A stretch of 64,000 nt of DNA from Paractinoplanes durhamensis (GCF_016862175.1 NZ_BOML01000052.1:62001-126000); one strand, 5' to 3'. Positions 24,204-33,238 are shown, numbered from the stretch's first letter. Notes: generated from the sequence alone by a model not told the origin. A program made the numbers and translations.

Positions 24204-25277
24204 ATGACAACCTGGTTCACCGCCGCCGACTGCGACCTGGAGGATTTCCGGGCGGTCTGCGAGCAGAAGACGGATCTCGGTTCCTACCCGCACGCGACCG
24301 GCGTGGCCGACAACGTGCTGATCTATCCCGGACAGCTGCCGAACACCCGGGAGGTCCAGGCCGAGCTGGTGCGGGCGCTGATGGACGGGCCCGGGGTGGT
24401 GGTGTTCACCGGCGCGTTCGGCTCGGACGTGGTCGATCGGGCCAGCGCCGTGTTCCACGACATCATCGCCGCGCAGAAGGCGGCCGGCACCGCCGCGGGT
24501 GATCACTTCGCGAAGCCGGGCGCCAACGACCGGGTGTGGGGTGCGCTCGACAAGTTCGCGCTGCGTGACCCGGAGGCGTTCGCCGCCTACTACGACAACG
24601 ACACCCTCGCGCTGATCTGCCAGGCCTGGCTGGGCCGCGGCTACCAGGTGACCTCGCAGGTCAACGTCGTCAATCCGGGGGGTACGGCGCAGGTCGCGCA
24701 CCGCGACTACCACCTCGGTTTCATGTCCCAGGAGCAGGCTCTGGGTTACCCCGGGCATATTCACGCGCTGTCACCGGTGCTGACCCTGCAGGGCGCGGTC
24801 GCGCACGTCGACATGCCGGTCGAGACCGGGCCGACGCGGTATCTGCCGCACTCGCAGAAGTATCCGGCCGGCTACATCGCCTACCACCGCCCGGAGTTCA
24901 CCGCCTACTTCGAGCAGAACCACGTGCAACTGCCGCTGGCCAAGGGCGACGCCGCGTTCTTCAACCCGGCGGTCTTCCACGGCGCCGGCACGAACCGCTC
25001 CACCGGCGTACGCCGGATGGCCAACCTGCTGCAGGTGTCGTCGGCCTTCGGCCGGGCGATGGAGAAGGTGGATCGTACGGCGATGGTGGAAGCTCTTTAT
25101 CCGGTTCTGCGCTCTTATGCCGGTTCGGTGGAGAACGTGATCGCGGCCTCCGCGGAGGGCTACCCGTTCCCCGCCGACCTCGACCGCGACCAGCCGGTCG
25201 ACGGGATGTCGCCGCAGACGCAGGCGGACCTGGTGCGCGAGGCCCTGGCCGCCGGCTGGAGCGAGCTGCCGCGCTAG
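24204..25277 (+). CDS. Phytanoyl-CoA dioxygenase (PhyH)-family oxygenase
   Basis: This 357-residue protein starts at ATG 24204. The iron-binding facial triad of Fe(II)/2-oxoglutarate oxygenases is visible: HRD (H166, D168) in AQVAHRDYHLGF and a distal His (H259) in VFHGAGTNRSTGVRR. The Arg of that segment is the likely 2-oxoglutarate ligand. The substrate is unknown; the divergent LacI-type regulator suggests a sugar- or polyol-linked trigger. The stop overlaps the convergent lipoprotein gene by 4 bp. Confidence 0.85.
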   Translation: MTTWFTAADCDLEDFRAVCEQKTDLGSYPHATGVADNVLIYPGQLPNTREVQAELVRALMDGPGVVVFTGAFGSDVVDRASAVFHDIIAAQKAAGTAAGDHFAKPGANDRVWGALDKFALRDPEAFAAYYDNDTLALICQAWLGRGYQVTSQVNVVNPGGTAQVAHRDYHLGFMSQEQALGYPGHIHALSPVLTLQGAVAHVDMPVETGPTRYLPHSQKYPAGYIAYHRPEFTAYFEQNHVQLPLAKGDAAFFNPAVFHGAGTNRSTGVRRMANLLQVSSAFGRAMEKVDRTAMVEALYPVLRSYAGSVENVIAASAEGYPFPADLDRDQPVDGMSPQTQADLVREALAAGWSELPR

Positions 25278-26374
25278 AACGCCGCGGCGGACAGCCCGAC
25301 ACCGATCGTGGCCGGCAGGATCCGGGTCACCCGGTCGGCGTCGACCCGGGAGACGCCACCGTCCAGCACCCACACCGAGGCGCGACCGGCGAGCAGCGCG
25401 AAGGCCGGATCGTCCGGGTCGGCGGCCACGACCGGCAGCCGGGCCCGGACCTTGCCGGTGGCGCCGTCGATGCGGACGATCTCCGAGGCGATCTCGTCGC
25501 CGACCCACAGATCGCCCAGCGCCACCACGGACGGCAGGTCCTGCGACACGTCCGAGATCCGCACGGTCAGCCCGTCCGGGAGCCGGACGACGTTGCCGCA
25601 GTTGCCGATCGCCCAGCCGCCGGCCAGGGAGAGGGCCGGCTCGTCGTGCTTCAGCCGGACCTGGCCGACCACGGCGCCGGTGTCCGGGTCGAGGCGGTGG
25701 ACGACCGGCGAGTTGATCCCGGTGGCGTAGAGGCCGCCAGCGTACGAAAGCTCGCCGATGTCGTCCGGTAGCGCGACCTCGGTGAAGCTCGCCGGCCGGG
25801 CCGGGTCGATCCGCAGCAGCCGGGTGCCGGCGCCCAGCCAGAGCAGGCGCCCGGTCTCGGCGAACGCCCACGGCCGGAAGTCCGCCGGCAGCGCCGTTCG
25901 GGTGACCTTCCCGGCCGAGCCGACCCGCCAGAGCCGCCCCGGTTGAGCGATCCAGAGCGAGCCGGACGCGTGGATGATCCGCTGGTAGGCCGCCGGTTTC
26001 ACCGGCTCCACGGTGGCCCGCCCGACCACCGCACCGCTCGCCGGGTCGATGATCGCGAGCGTCCCGGTGTCGGTGCGGTAGACCCAGAGGCGCCCGCCGC
26101 CGGTCACCAGCACGGGCGGTATCAGCGGCTCGGTCCCGGCGACGGTGGCGGTCGCGGTGGCCCGCCCGGTGCGCCCGTCGATGGCCCGCACCGACCCGCT
26201 CCCGTCGGCGACCCACACGCTGTCCGCGGCCGCCGGCATGCGGGGCGCCTGACCGTGCGCGACCTCGTCGACCGGCCCGCCCGGGCAGTCGTCATGCCGG
26301 AACGCCTGGCCACAGCCACCGAGCAGCCCCGCCACCATGACCAGCGCAGCGGCGGCGCCTGTCCAACGCGTCAT
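25274..26374 (-). CDS. Lipoprotein with beta-propeller (YVTN/PQQ-like) repeats
   Basis: This 366-residue protein starts at ATG 26374. A signal peptide with lipobox GLLGGC (Cys about 21) predicts a membrane-anchored lipoprotein. The rest is made of repeats of the type SVWVADGSGSVRAIDGRTG, RLWVYRTDTGTLAIIDPASG and DLWVGDEIASEIVRIDGATG, which form propeller blades. No catalytic residues can be picked out. It may bind a ligand or protein at the cell surface. Confidence 0.8.
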   Translation of the reverse strand: MTRWTGAAAALVMVAGLLGGCGQAFRHDDCPGGPVDEVAHGQAPRMPAAADSVWVADGSGSVRAIDGRTGRATATATVAGTEPLIPPVLVTGGGRLWVYRTDTGTLAIIDPASGAVVGRATVEPVKPAAYQRIIHASGSLWIAQPGRLWRVGSAGKVTRTALPADFRPWAFAETGRLLWLGAGTRLLRIDPARPASFTEVALPDDIGELSYAGGLYATGINSPVVHRLDPDTGAVVGQVRLKHDEPALSLAGGWAIGNCGNVVRLPDGLTVRISDVSQDLPSVVALGDLWVGDEIASEIVRIDGATGKVRARLPVVAADPDDPAFALLAGRASVWVLDGGVSRVDADRVTRILPATIGVGLSAAAF

Positions 26375-26413
26375 GGCTCGTGCGACTCCTCCCGGCGATC
26401 GGCCGGGAGGAAA

Positions 26414-27028
26414 TTACCGCGATCGCCGTCGATTCGCCGCCCCGTCGAGGACCGCGTAGTTCGCGGTCGGGAAGGGATCGCCACCGCGCGCCCGCCAGGC
26501 GGCCACCGACACGCAGTGGACGTTGACCTCTCGGCCCAGCCGCCGCTCGGCGAGGCCGGCCGCGTCGGCCAGTTCCCGGTGATCCGGCGCCCCCACCACG
26601 AGCACCTCGACGTCGCGCGGCGGCGGACCGGCCGCCCCGAGATAGCGGGCCGCCCACGGTCCATACAGGTAGGCGGCGTCCACCCCCGGCAGCGCGGGAA
26701 TCAGCTCGGCGAGGACGGCGGCCGGCCCGTAGTTGAACGCGAGCAGCTCGGTGAGCGGCCGCGCGAACGGACTGTGCAGGTCAGCCTTCAGGAGTCGAAG
26801 GTTCCCGCGCCGCTCTTCGCGAACGAGCCCAGCTTCGGAGAGCCGATCAGCTTCCTTACCGACGCTACGCTCCGAGACCTTGAACTGCCGGGCCAGCTCA
26901 CCGGCCGAATAACTCATCTCCGGATGCAGATAGATCCAGGCCAACAACTCACCCATGAGCGGCGACCGCAACATCGGAAGCAGATCCGACCGCACCCGCA
27001 CCAGCCGCACCATCTCAGCTGTAGTCAT
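26414..27028 (-). CDS. Winged-helix HTH plus nucleotidyltransferase-like protein
   Basis: This 204-residue protein starts at ATG 27028. Residues 18-85 are an ArsR/MarR-like winged helix (SYSAGELARQFKVSERSVGKEADRL, then a wing EERRGNLRLLK). Residues 95-190 resemble a MNT-type nucleotidyltransferase: YLYGPWAARYLG replaces the usual GS-x-A-R-G, and DVEVLVVG keeps a D-x-E/D-like pair. The altered GS motif suggests weak or no transferase activity. Such HTH-MNT proteins can be antitoxins or regulators, but no HEPN toxin is next to it. Confidence 0.7.
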   Translation of the reverse strand: MTTAEMVRLVRVRSDLLPMLRSPLMGELLAWIYLHPEMSYSAGELARQFKVSERSVGKEADRLSEAGLVREERRGNLRLLKADLHSPFARPLTELLAFNYGPAAVLAELIPALPGVDAAYLYGPWAARYLGAAGPPPRDVEVLVVGAPDHRELADAAGLAERRLGREVNVHCVSVAAWRARGGDPFPTANYAVLDGAANRRRSR

Positions 27029-27146
27029 ACGACTATGGTCCCGCTACCCGCCGCGACCCGCCGGACACACAGTGCGAGATACCACGACACCGGTAAATGC
27101 CCACCCTCACGCGGTCACCACACGGCTTGCGCATCTCGCACAATGC

Positions 27147-27163
27147 CTTGCATCAGATGCAAG
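27147..27163. promoter_or_regulatory. 17-bp perfect palindrome
   Basis: CTTGCATC-A-GATGCAAG is a perfect dyad in the 245-bp gap between the HTH-nucleotidyltransferase gene (start at 27028, minus) and the end of the GH35-GalT gene. It lies 119 bp upstream of the HTH gene, so it may be that regulator's own operator. Two TTGTCAT words follow about 17 bp apart near 27186-27209. I see no coding gene in the gap. Confidence 0.4.
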
Positions 27164-27273
27164 AAGACCGGGTCACACAGCTAGTTGTCATTAGGCTATA
27201 TTGTCATAGCGCTACCCCCTGGCGCGCACAGAGGTCGGGGGCGCCGGACCAAGCCGGCGTCCCCGATCGTCGG

Positions 27274-30200
27274 TCAGCCCAGTGAGCGCAAGCGGGTGGC
27301 CACCCGCTCGGGGGTGGTGTCGCTGATCCAGGAACCCATTGCCGACTCCACGCCGGCCAGGTATTTCAGCTTTCCGGGGGCCCGCAGGATGGAGAACACC
27401 TGCAGGTGCAGGCGGAACACGTCGCGGTGGGTGCGGGTCGGGGCCTGGAAGATCCCGGAGATGTACGGCGTGGAGCTCACCCCGGGGAAATAGCGGTCGA
27501 ACCGGCCCAGCACGTCCAGGTAGATCAGGGCCAGGTCGTCTCGCTCGGCCGAGGTCAGGGCGGGCAGGTCGGGCACGTCCCGGTTGGGGGCCAGGTGCAC
27601 CTCGACCGGCCATCGGGACGCCGCCGGCACGTAGGCGGTCCAGTGGGCCGATTCGGTCACGATCCGGGTCCGCGCCCGCCGCTCGGCGTCCAGGATGTCG
27701 CGGAACAGGTTGCCGCCCTCGTGGGCCTCGGCCAGCTCGATCATGCGGGCGGCCTTCGGCGGCACGAACGGGAACGCGTAGATCTGGCCGTGCGGGTGGG
27801 GCAGGGTCACGCCGATCTCGCGGCCGCGGTTCTCGAACGGGAACACGTATTCCACGTCGTTGCGGGCGCCCAGCTCGGCGGTGCGGTCGGCCCACGCCTC
27901 GATCACGGTGCGGGCCCGGTGCGGGGTCAGGCTTCCGAACGACCCCTTCGGGGCCGAGGAGAAGCAGACGACTTCGGTACGCCCGGCGGCCGGCCGCACC
28001 GGCCACAACGGGTCGCCGTCGACGAGGCCGGCCGCACCCGGCACGCGGGGCGAGAACGACGGGAAGCGGTTCTCGAACACCACCACGTCGTACGAGGACT
28101 CGGCGATCTCGGTCCGGAAGCCGCCGGCCACGGTCGGGGCGAGCGGGTCCTGGTCGGCGGCGGGCAGGAAGGTCCGGTCGTTGCGGAGCGCGGCGATCGC
28201 GATCCACTCGCCGGTCAGCGGGTCGTAGCGCATCTCCGGCCCGGGCGCGTCGGCGGCGGCCGGCAGTTCGCGCTGGTCGACGGCGTCGCGGGCCGGGAAG
28301 GGCTCGGTGTCGTCGAAGTAGATGATCTCCCGCCCGTCGGCCATCGAGCGCGCGGTCCGGCGTACCCGGTGCGGCTCCTGACCGAGGCTGCGCGCCTCGA
28401 CCTTGAGCGAGTCGATGGCCAGCAGCTGCCCGTCGGCGGCGGCCAGGCGTTCGTGGGCGTCCTCGGGCAGCGAGATGGTCGACCCGACCGCGAGCGGCAG
28501 CAGGTGCAGCGTGACCTCGGAGGCGGCCGTCGCGCCGATGTCGCGCAGGCTGACGGTCCACTCCGAGCCGTCCCAGAACCGGTCGGTGACCGTGCGCCCG
28601 TCGACCCGGAGCTGCCCGACGTCCCCGGCCCAGCGGATCCGCAGGTAGCTGTCGAGCCCGGGCACGCCGATCGAGTCCGGCAGCGACAGCCGGTAGACCG
28701 CGGCGAGCTCGTCGAACGCGGCCGGCGAGGGCGCCGACTGCCGCCCGTCGAACTTCTCGTAGCCGACCGGCACCGCATTCCCGGCGGGCCGCACGAGCGA
28801 GGCGACCACGGCGGCCGGCGCGGCGGGCGCGGCGTGGCCCTCGAGCGGCAGGTCGGTGAAGGCGCGGGCGGCGGGTTCGTAGACCCGCACGCCGGGACCG
28901 GCGGACTCGATCCGCCCGTCGGCACCCCAGGTGAGGTCGGCCGCGGAGAGCAGCAGCCGGCGGGCCGGGCCGTCCTCGCAGACCCACACGTCGGCGGCCA
29001 CGGCGGCGGGCAGGACCAGCAGGTCCAGCTCGCCGCCGTGCTGCCGGAGCCGGACCGGCGACAGGACCGGCTCGACGGCGACGGCTTCGCCGTCGACCGA
29101 GTACGTGGTGTCGATGCCGGCCTCGGCGACCAGCACGAGGGTGGGCACCGGGCCGGGGAGCAGGGTGAGCGCGGACGCGGTGGCCCAGTCGAGGCGCACT
29201 CCCCCGGCGGTCAGCGCGATCGGCCAGCGGGCGAGGGTGCCGACCGGGATGTCGACCGGCGCGGCCGGCAGCACGATCTCCGAGTCGGCCAGCGCGACCC
29301 GGAACTGCGCTCCGGCATAGCGTTCGAGCGGCACGTGCGGCTGGTGCCAGGCGATGAAGAGGAAGCCGCTGGTGCCGTCGCTGCGCAGCGCCCAGCGCAG
29401 GGTCTGCGAGTCCTCGACGCCGGCCGGCCGCACGTCGGGCAGGCTGGACGGCATCTCGGCGAGCGAGGCGCCGAACGCGGCCAGGAACGCGTGCTGCCGG
29501 CGCAACTCGGCATGGCTGGCGGCCAGGAGTCCGGCCTCACCGATGGGCGCGCCGAAGTCGTACCCGAGCCTGGGCATGTCGTTCGGGTAGCCGGTGGCGT
29601 GCGATTCCTGCATCCCGGAGTCGCCGGGCGGGTTCGTGCCCCCGGCGTACATGTAATAACCCTGCCAGGCCGACCCGTTGCCGATCTTGCAATGCGCGAT
29701 GGTCGCGACGTCGAGGGCGGCCGGCCGCGGCCGGCGGTGGTAGGCGGTGGCCATGCCGCCGCCGAGCTCGCAGGTCGAGGGCGGGAAAAGATCCGAGGGG
29801 GTACGCGGGTGGGCGGTGTCCGCCCGCATCCCCTGCAGCTGCATCCGCCGCACGTCGGCACCGATGCCGGGGTCGTCCCAGACGTGCGAGAAGAAGTAGT
29901 GGTCGCGGAACGTCGGGTCCCAGGGCGCGTCGGCGTCGACCCAGAAGCCGTCGCCGTAGCCGCCGTAGAGCGGCAGCAACTCCTCGGCGGGCAGGTCGGC
30001 GCCGCCCCACGCGGTGGCGGTCCAGAGCGGCGCGGACATGCCGGCCTCGCGGGCCAGCCGCTTGAGCGTGCGGAGGTGTTCGGGCTGGTCGTAGAGCTCG
30101 TTCTCCAGCTGGATGCCGAGCACCGGGCCGTCCGGACCGCAGCGGCCGTCGAGCGCGGCCGCGATCTGGCCGAACCACTCGCGGACCAGGTCGAGGTAGC

Positions 30201-30648
30201 CGGGGTCGTCGGTGCGGTGCCGGACCGGGGCCTGCTGCACCCAGTCGGGGAAACCGCCGTTGCGGGACTCGCCGTGGCACCACGGGCCGATCCGCAGGAT
30301 GACGTCGAGGCCCTCGGCGACGGCCAGGTCGACGAACGCGGCCACGTCCAGGTTGCCGTCGAAGCGCGGCCGGCCCTGATGCTCGACGTGGTGCAGCCAG
30401 AAGATGTAGCTGGCCGCGACGGTGACGCCGCCGGAGCGCATCTGCCGCAGGCGCTGCCGCCAGCGGGCGCGCGGGATCCGGCTGTAGTGGATCTCCCCGG
30501 AGACCGGGATGACCGGAACGCCGTTGCGTTGCAGGTAGCGGCTGGTCAGCGAGACACCGGGCCGCGCCTCCTCGTCGTTGCTCATCCGTGGCCGGCGCAG
30601 CGGCTGGGACCAGGGATGGTGCCGTACGGCGAGCGGGTCGGTGGACAC
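27274..30648 (-). CDS. GH35 beta-galactosidase fused to galactose-1-phosphate uridylyltransferase
   Basis: This 1124-residue protein starts at GTG 30648 with AGAGGAG six bases upstream. Residues 30-757 are a GH35 beta-galactosidase: PVSGEIHYSRIPRARW, the acid/base motif QLENE (E184), and a likely nucleophile region with E294 in STCELGGGM. Galactose-binding-like beta domains close this part. Residues 760-1124 are a full-length GalT: RRTARSMADGREIIYFDDTE, EMRYDPLTGEWIAIAALRNDR, and active-site HPHGQ (951-955, H953 the nucleotidylated residue). GalT converts galactose-1-phosphate and UDP-glucose to UDP-galactose and glucose-1-phosphate. The fusion joins beta-galactoside cleavage to the Leloir pathway in one chain; galactokinase is not in the window. 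There is no stop or start-like break at the junction in this sequence. It is divergent from the sugar transporter. Confidence 0.9.
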   Translation of the reverse strand: MSTDPLAVRHHPWSQPLRRPRMSNDEEARPGVSLTSRYLQRNGVPVIPVSGEIHYSRIPRARWRQRLRQMRSGGVTVAASYIFWLHHVEHQGRPRFDGNLDVAAFVDLAVAEGLDVILRIGPWCHGESRNGGFPDWVQQAPVRHRTDDPGYLDLVREWFGQIAAALDGRCGPDGPVLGIQLENELYDQPEHLRTLKRLAREAGMSAPLWTATAWGGADLPAEELLPLYGGYGDGFWVDADAPWDPTFRDHYFFSHVWDDPGIGADVRRMQLQGMRADTAHPRTPSDLFPPSTCELGGGMATAYHRRPRPAALDVATIAHCKIGNGSAWQGYYMYAGGTNPPGDSGMQESHATGYPNDMPRLGYDFGAPIGEAGLLAASHAELRRQHAFLAAFGASLAEMPSSLPDVRPAGVEDSQTLRWALRSDGTSGFLFIAWHQPHVPLERYAGAQFRVALADSEIVLPAAPVDIPVGTLARWPIALTAGGVRLDWATASALTLLPGPVPTLVLVAEAGIDTTYSVDGEAVAVEPVLSPVRLRQHGGELDLLVLPAAVAADVWVCEDGPARRLLLSAADLTWGADGRIESAGPGVRVYEPAARAFTDLPLEGHAAPAAPAAVVASLVRPAGNAVPVGYEKFDGRQSAPSPAAFDELAAVYRLSLPDSIGVPGLDSYLRIRWAGDVGQLRVDGRTVTDRFWDGSEWTVSLRDIGATAASEVTLHLLPLAVGSTISLPEDAHERLAAADGQLLAIDSLKVEARSLGQEPHRVRRTARSMADGREIIYFDDTEPFPARDAVDQRELPAAADAPGPEMRYDPLTGEWIAIAALRNDRTFLPAADQDPLAPTVAGGFRTEIAESSYDVVVFENRFPSFSPRVPGAAGLVDGDPLWPVRPAAGRTEVVCFSSAPKGSFGSLTPHRARTVIEAWADRTAELGARNDVEYVFPFENRGREIGVTLPHPHGQIYAFPFVPPKAARMIELAEAHEGGNLFRDILDAERRARTRIVTESAHWTAYVPAASRWPVEVHLAPNRDVPDLPALTSAERDDLALIYLDVLGRFDRYFPGVSSTPYISGIFQAPTRTHRDVFRLHLQVFSILRAPGKLKYLAGVESAMGSWISDTTPERVATRLRSLG

Positions 30649-30717
30649 AGGGACTCCTCTGCGACGAACGGATGCTGCGGGCCAACGTGATCAACGAGCG
30701 ACCCCTGCTGCGATCGG

Positions 30718-30736
30718 CACTGTAACCGGTCACAGG
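30718..30736. promoter_or_regulatory. LacI-type operator, copy 1
   Basis: CACTGTAACCGGTCACAGG, an imperfect palindrome centred on ACCGGT, identical to the copy at 30808-30826. It lies 70 bp before the GH35-GalT start and so probably controls that gene. The LacI gene at 34144 is the likely binder. Confidence 0.75.
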
Positions 30737-30784
30737 CGTAGTGCTCCGCACGATACATCCAGTTAACGGGTCGGACGCAAGGAC

Positions 30785-30816
30785 TTGACAACCACGAAAA
30801 CTCGCAGCACTGTAAC
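30785..30816 (+). promoter_or_regulatory. Promoter for sugar transporter operon
   Basis: TTGACA at 30785-30790 with a -10-like element near 30809-30816 inside the second operator. Overlap of -10 and operator fits repression by a LacI-type protein. Confidence 0.5.
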
Positions 30817-30826
30817 CGGTCACAGG
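30808..30826. promoter_or_regulatory. LacI-type operator, copy 2
   Basis: A second exact copy of CACTGTAACCGGTCACAGG, 90 bp centre to centre from copy 1 and 90 bp before the transporter's start. Two identical sites in one divergent region allow joint control and possibly looping. Confidence 0.75.
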
Positions 30827-30915
30827 TCCTGTTCGGTGACGCACGTCTCCCCCGTGGCGAACCTGGCAGCGACCCCGGCCCGCACCACCCCCGGCCGGCC
30901 GATCGAGGAGGATCG

Positions 30916-32223
30916 TTGAAAAAGACAATCGTGGGCGTTCTCGCCGCCACCCTTTTGATGACCAGCGCGTGCTCCAGCTCCGACGACGACGCGACCACCG
31001 GCAGCTCGGCCAAGCCCGGCGAGAAGGTCGAACTGACCTACTGGACCTGGGCGCCGAACATGGACAAGGTCGTCGAGGGCTGGAACACCGCGCACCCCGA
31101 CATCCACGTGACCGTCAACAAGCAGGACGGCGGCGACCCGGCCGTCACCAAGCTGCTCACCGCGATCAAGGCCGGCAGCGGCGCCCCCGACGTGATGCAG
31201 GCCGAATACCAGAAGATCCCGACCTTGGTCTCGGCGAACGCGCTGGCCGACATCGCCAAGGAGTCCGGCAGCCTGAAGTCGAAGTTCCCCGACTCGGCCT
31301 GGAACGCGGTGACCCTTGGCGGCGAGGCGCTCTACGGCGTGCCGCAGGACTCCGGCCCGATGATGTTCTACTACCGCACCGACGTCTTCGAGAAGCTCGG
31401 CCTGCAGGCCCCCAAGACCTGGGACGACTACGCCGCGGCGGCTCGCAAGATCCACGCCGCCAACAAGAAGCAGTACCTCGGCACCTTCTCCGCGACTGAC
31501 GCGGGCTGGTTCGCCGGCCTGTCGCAGCAGGCGGGCGCGTCCTGGTGGGGCATCAACGGCGACACCTGGTCGGTCGCGATCAACGACGCCGCCACGCAGA
31601 AGGTCGCCGGCTACTGGGGCGGCCTGGTGCAGGAGGGCGTCATCGACAACAAGCCGATGTACACCCCGGAGTGGAACGCGGCCCTCAACGACGGCACCCA
31701 GGTCGGTTGGACCAGCTCGGTCTGGGGCCCCGGCGTGCTCGAGGGCAACGCGGCGAGCACCAAGGGCAAGTGGAAGGCCACACTGCTCCCGCAGTGGGAC
31801 GCGGCCAGCCCGGCCAACGGCAACTGGGGCGGCTCGGCCACCAGCGTCACCACGCAGAGCAAGCACAAGGCCGAGGCGGCCCAGTTCATCGCCTGGCTCA
31901 ACACCGACCCGGCCGGCATCAAGGCTCTCGCCGGCACCGCCAACGTCTACCCGGCCAGCGTCGACTCGTCGGCCGCGCTGACCACGCCGCCGGCGTTCCT
32001 GTCGAACCAGCCCGACTTCTACACGGTCGCGGCCGAAGCTGCCAAGATCACCAAGCCGTTCACCTACGGCCCGAACGTCAACGTGGCCTACAGCAGCTAC
32101 AACGACGCCTTCGGCAAGGCCGCCACGTCGAAGAAGGCCGCCGACTTCACCGCCGCCCTCACCACGATGCAGTCGACCACCGTCGACGACATGAAGAACA
32201 CCGGCTTCAAGGTCGCCGGCTGA
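30916..32223 (+). CDS. Sugar ABC transporter substrate-binding lipoprotein (CUT1)
   Basis: Start chosen at TTG 30916, 7 bases after GAGGAGG. The 435-residue product has a lipoprotein signal ending TSAC (C19). It then shows the MalE/UgpB-like pattern VELTYWTWAPNMDKVVEGWN, PDVMQAEYQKIPTLV and GVPQDSGPMMFYYRTDVFEKLGL. It binds oligosaccharide outside the cell. Neighbouring galactanase and beta-galactosidase genes suggest beta-1,4-galacto-oligosaccharides as ligand. It leads the operon with two permeases and a LacI regulator. Confidence 0.9.
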   Translation: MKKTIVGVLAATLLMTSACSSSDDDATTGSSAKPGEKVELTYWTWAPNMDKVVEGWNTAHPDIHVTVNKQDGGDPAVTKLLTAIKAGSGAPDVMQAEYQKIPTLVSANALADIAKESGSLKSKFPDSAWNAVTLGGEALYGVPQDSGPMMFYYRTDVFEKLGLQAPKTWDDYAAAARKIHAANKKQYLGTFSATDAGWFAGLSQQAGASWWGINGDTWSVAINDAATQKVAGYWGGLVQEGVIDNKPMYTPEWNAALNDGTQVGWTSSVWGPGVLEGNAASTKGKWKATLLPQWDAASPANGNWGGSATSVTTQSKHKAEAAQFIAWLNTDPAGIKALAGTANVYPASVDSSAALTTPPAFLSNQPDFYTVAAEAAKITKPFTYGPNVNVAYSSYNDAFGKAATSKKAADFTAALTTMQSTTVDDMKNTGFKVAG

Positions 32224-32234
32224 TCAACCCCGGA

Positions 32235-32260
32235 TGCGGCGCGGCGAAAGCCGCGCCGCA
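32235..32260 (+). terminator. Hairpin between binding protein and permease genes
   Basis: Perfect 10-bp stem TGCGGCGCGG/CCGCGCCGCA with loop CGAAAG, 12 bp after the binding-protein stop. There is no U-run. In such operons it usually protects the upstream mRNA, giving more binding protein than permease. Confidence 0.65.
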
Positions 32261-32288
32261 CCCCCAGCACGACAGAAGGTGACGGCCC

Positions 32289-33236
32289 GTGTCGGCGCTT
32301 CCCACTTCATCCCGTACGCCGAGGACGGCAACCCGCCGTGGCGGGCGCGCCGCCGCACCGTACTCGTTCCTCGCCCCCGCCCTGATCCTGTTCGTGGCGT
32401 TCCTGGCCGCGCCGATCGTCTACGCGGGTTACCTGAGCCTCCGTCGGGTCAAAGTCAGCGGCCTCGGCCTCGGCGCCGGGGCACGCACCGAGATCTGGGC
32501 CGGCCTGAGCAATTACAGCCGCTCGCTCGCCGATCCCGACTTCATGCCCAGCGTCTACCGGATCGGCGCCTACGGCCTGATCGTGGTGCCCACCATGCTC
32601 GGGCTCGCCCTGCTCATGGCGCTGCTGCTGGACGCCGGCCGCACCCGTGTCGGAACCTTCAGCCGTACCGCGATCTTCCTGCCCTATGCCGTGCCCGCCG
32701 TGATCAGCTCGCTGCTCTGGGGTTTCCTCTACCTGCCGCGGGTCAGCCCGTTCACCGATCTGGTGCAGGGTCTCGGGTTCACGCCGCCGGACGTGCTCAG
32801 CGGCTCGTGGGTGCTGTGGGCGGTCGCCAACATCGCGGTCTGGGGCGGCACCGGCTTCAACATGATCGTCATCTATACCGCGCTGCGGGCGATCCCGACC
32901 GACCTGTTCGAGGCGGCCCGCCTGGACGGCGCCAGCGATCGGCAGATCGCCTGGCGCATCAAGATTCCCATCGTGCTGCCGAGCCTGATCATGACGTTCG
33001 TGTTCTCGCTGATCGCGACGCTCCAGGTCTTCGCCGAACCGATGACGCTGAAGCCGCTGAGCAACACGATCTCCAGCACCTGGACGCCGCTGATGAAGGT
33101 CTACCGGGACGCCTTCGTCCGCAACGACATCTACTCCGCCGCCGCCACCTCGGTGATCATCGCGGTCGCCACCTTCGCCGTGTCCTTCGGGTTCCTCAAG
33201 CTCGTCGGGAACCGGGCCTTCAACCAGGAGGACTGA
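32289..33236 (+). CDS. Sugar ABC transporter permease, MalF-like
   Basis: This 315-residue protein starts at GTG 32289 with AGAAGG about 10 bases upstream. There are six hydrophobic helices, beginning SFLAPALILFVAFLAAPIVYAGY. The EAA loop that contacts the ATPase is visible as EAARLDGASDRQIAWRIKIP. It forms the channel with the next gene's product. No ATP-binding gene is present here; actinomycetes often use a shared MsiK-type ATPase. Confidence 0.9.
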   Translation: MSALPTSSRTPRTATRRGGRAAAPYSFLAPALILFVAFLAAPIVYAGYLSLRRVKVSGLGLGAGARTEIWAGLSNYSRSLADPDFMPSVYRIGAYGLIVVPTMLGLALLMALLLDAGRTRVGTFSRTAIFLPYAVPAVISSLLWGFLYLPRVSPFTDLVQGLGFTPPDVLSGSWVLWAVANIAVWGGTGFNMIVIYTALRAIPTDLFEAARLDGASDRQIAWRIKIPIVLPSLIMTFVFSLIATLQVFAEPMTLKPLSNTISSTWTPLMKVYRDAFVRNDIYSAAATSVIIAVATFAVSFGFLKLVGNRAFNQED

Positions 33237-33238
33237 TC

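Noticed and set aside
27097..27285. Small ORF in the gap before GH35-GalT
   Set aside because: No ribosome site, unrelated to any family I know, and it runs into the 3' end of the opposite gene.
28340..28400. GH35-GalT junction as a sequencing frameshift
   Set aside because: Checked all three frames across the junction: no stop or start codon is arranged as two separate genes would need. Kept as a true fusion, though resequencing is listed as the test.
27406..30690. 1094-codon plus-strand ORF opposite GH35-GalT
   Set aside because: It has the G/R/V-rich low-complexity composition of an antisense shadow in GC-rich DNA; the minus strand has catalytic motifs for both enzymes.
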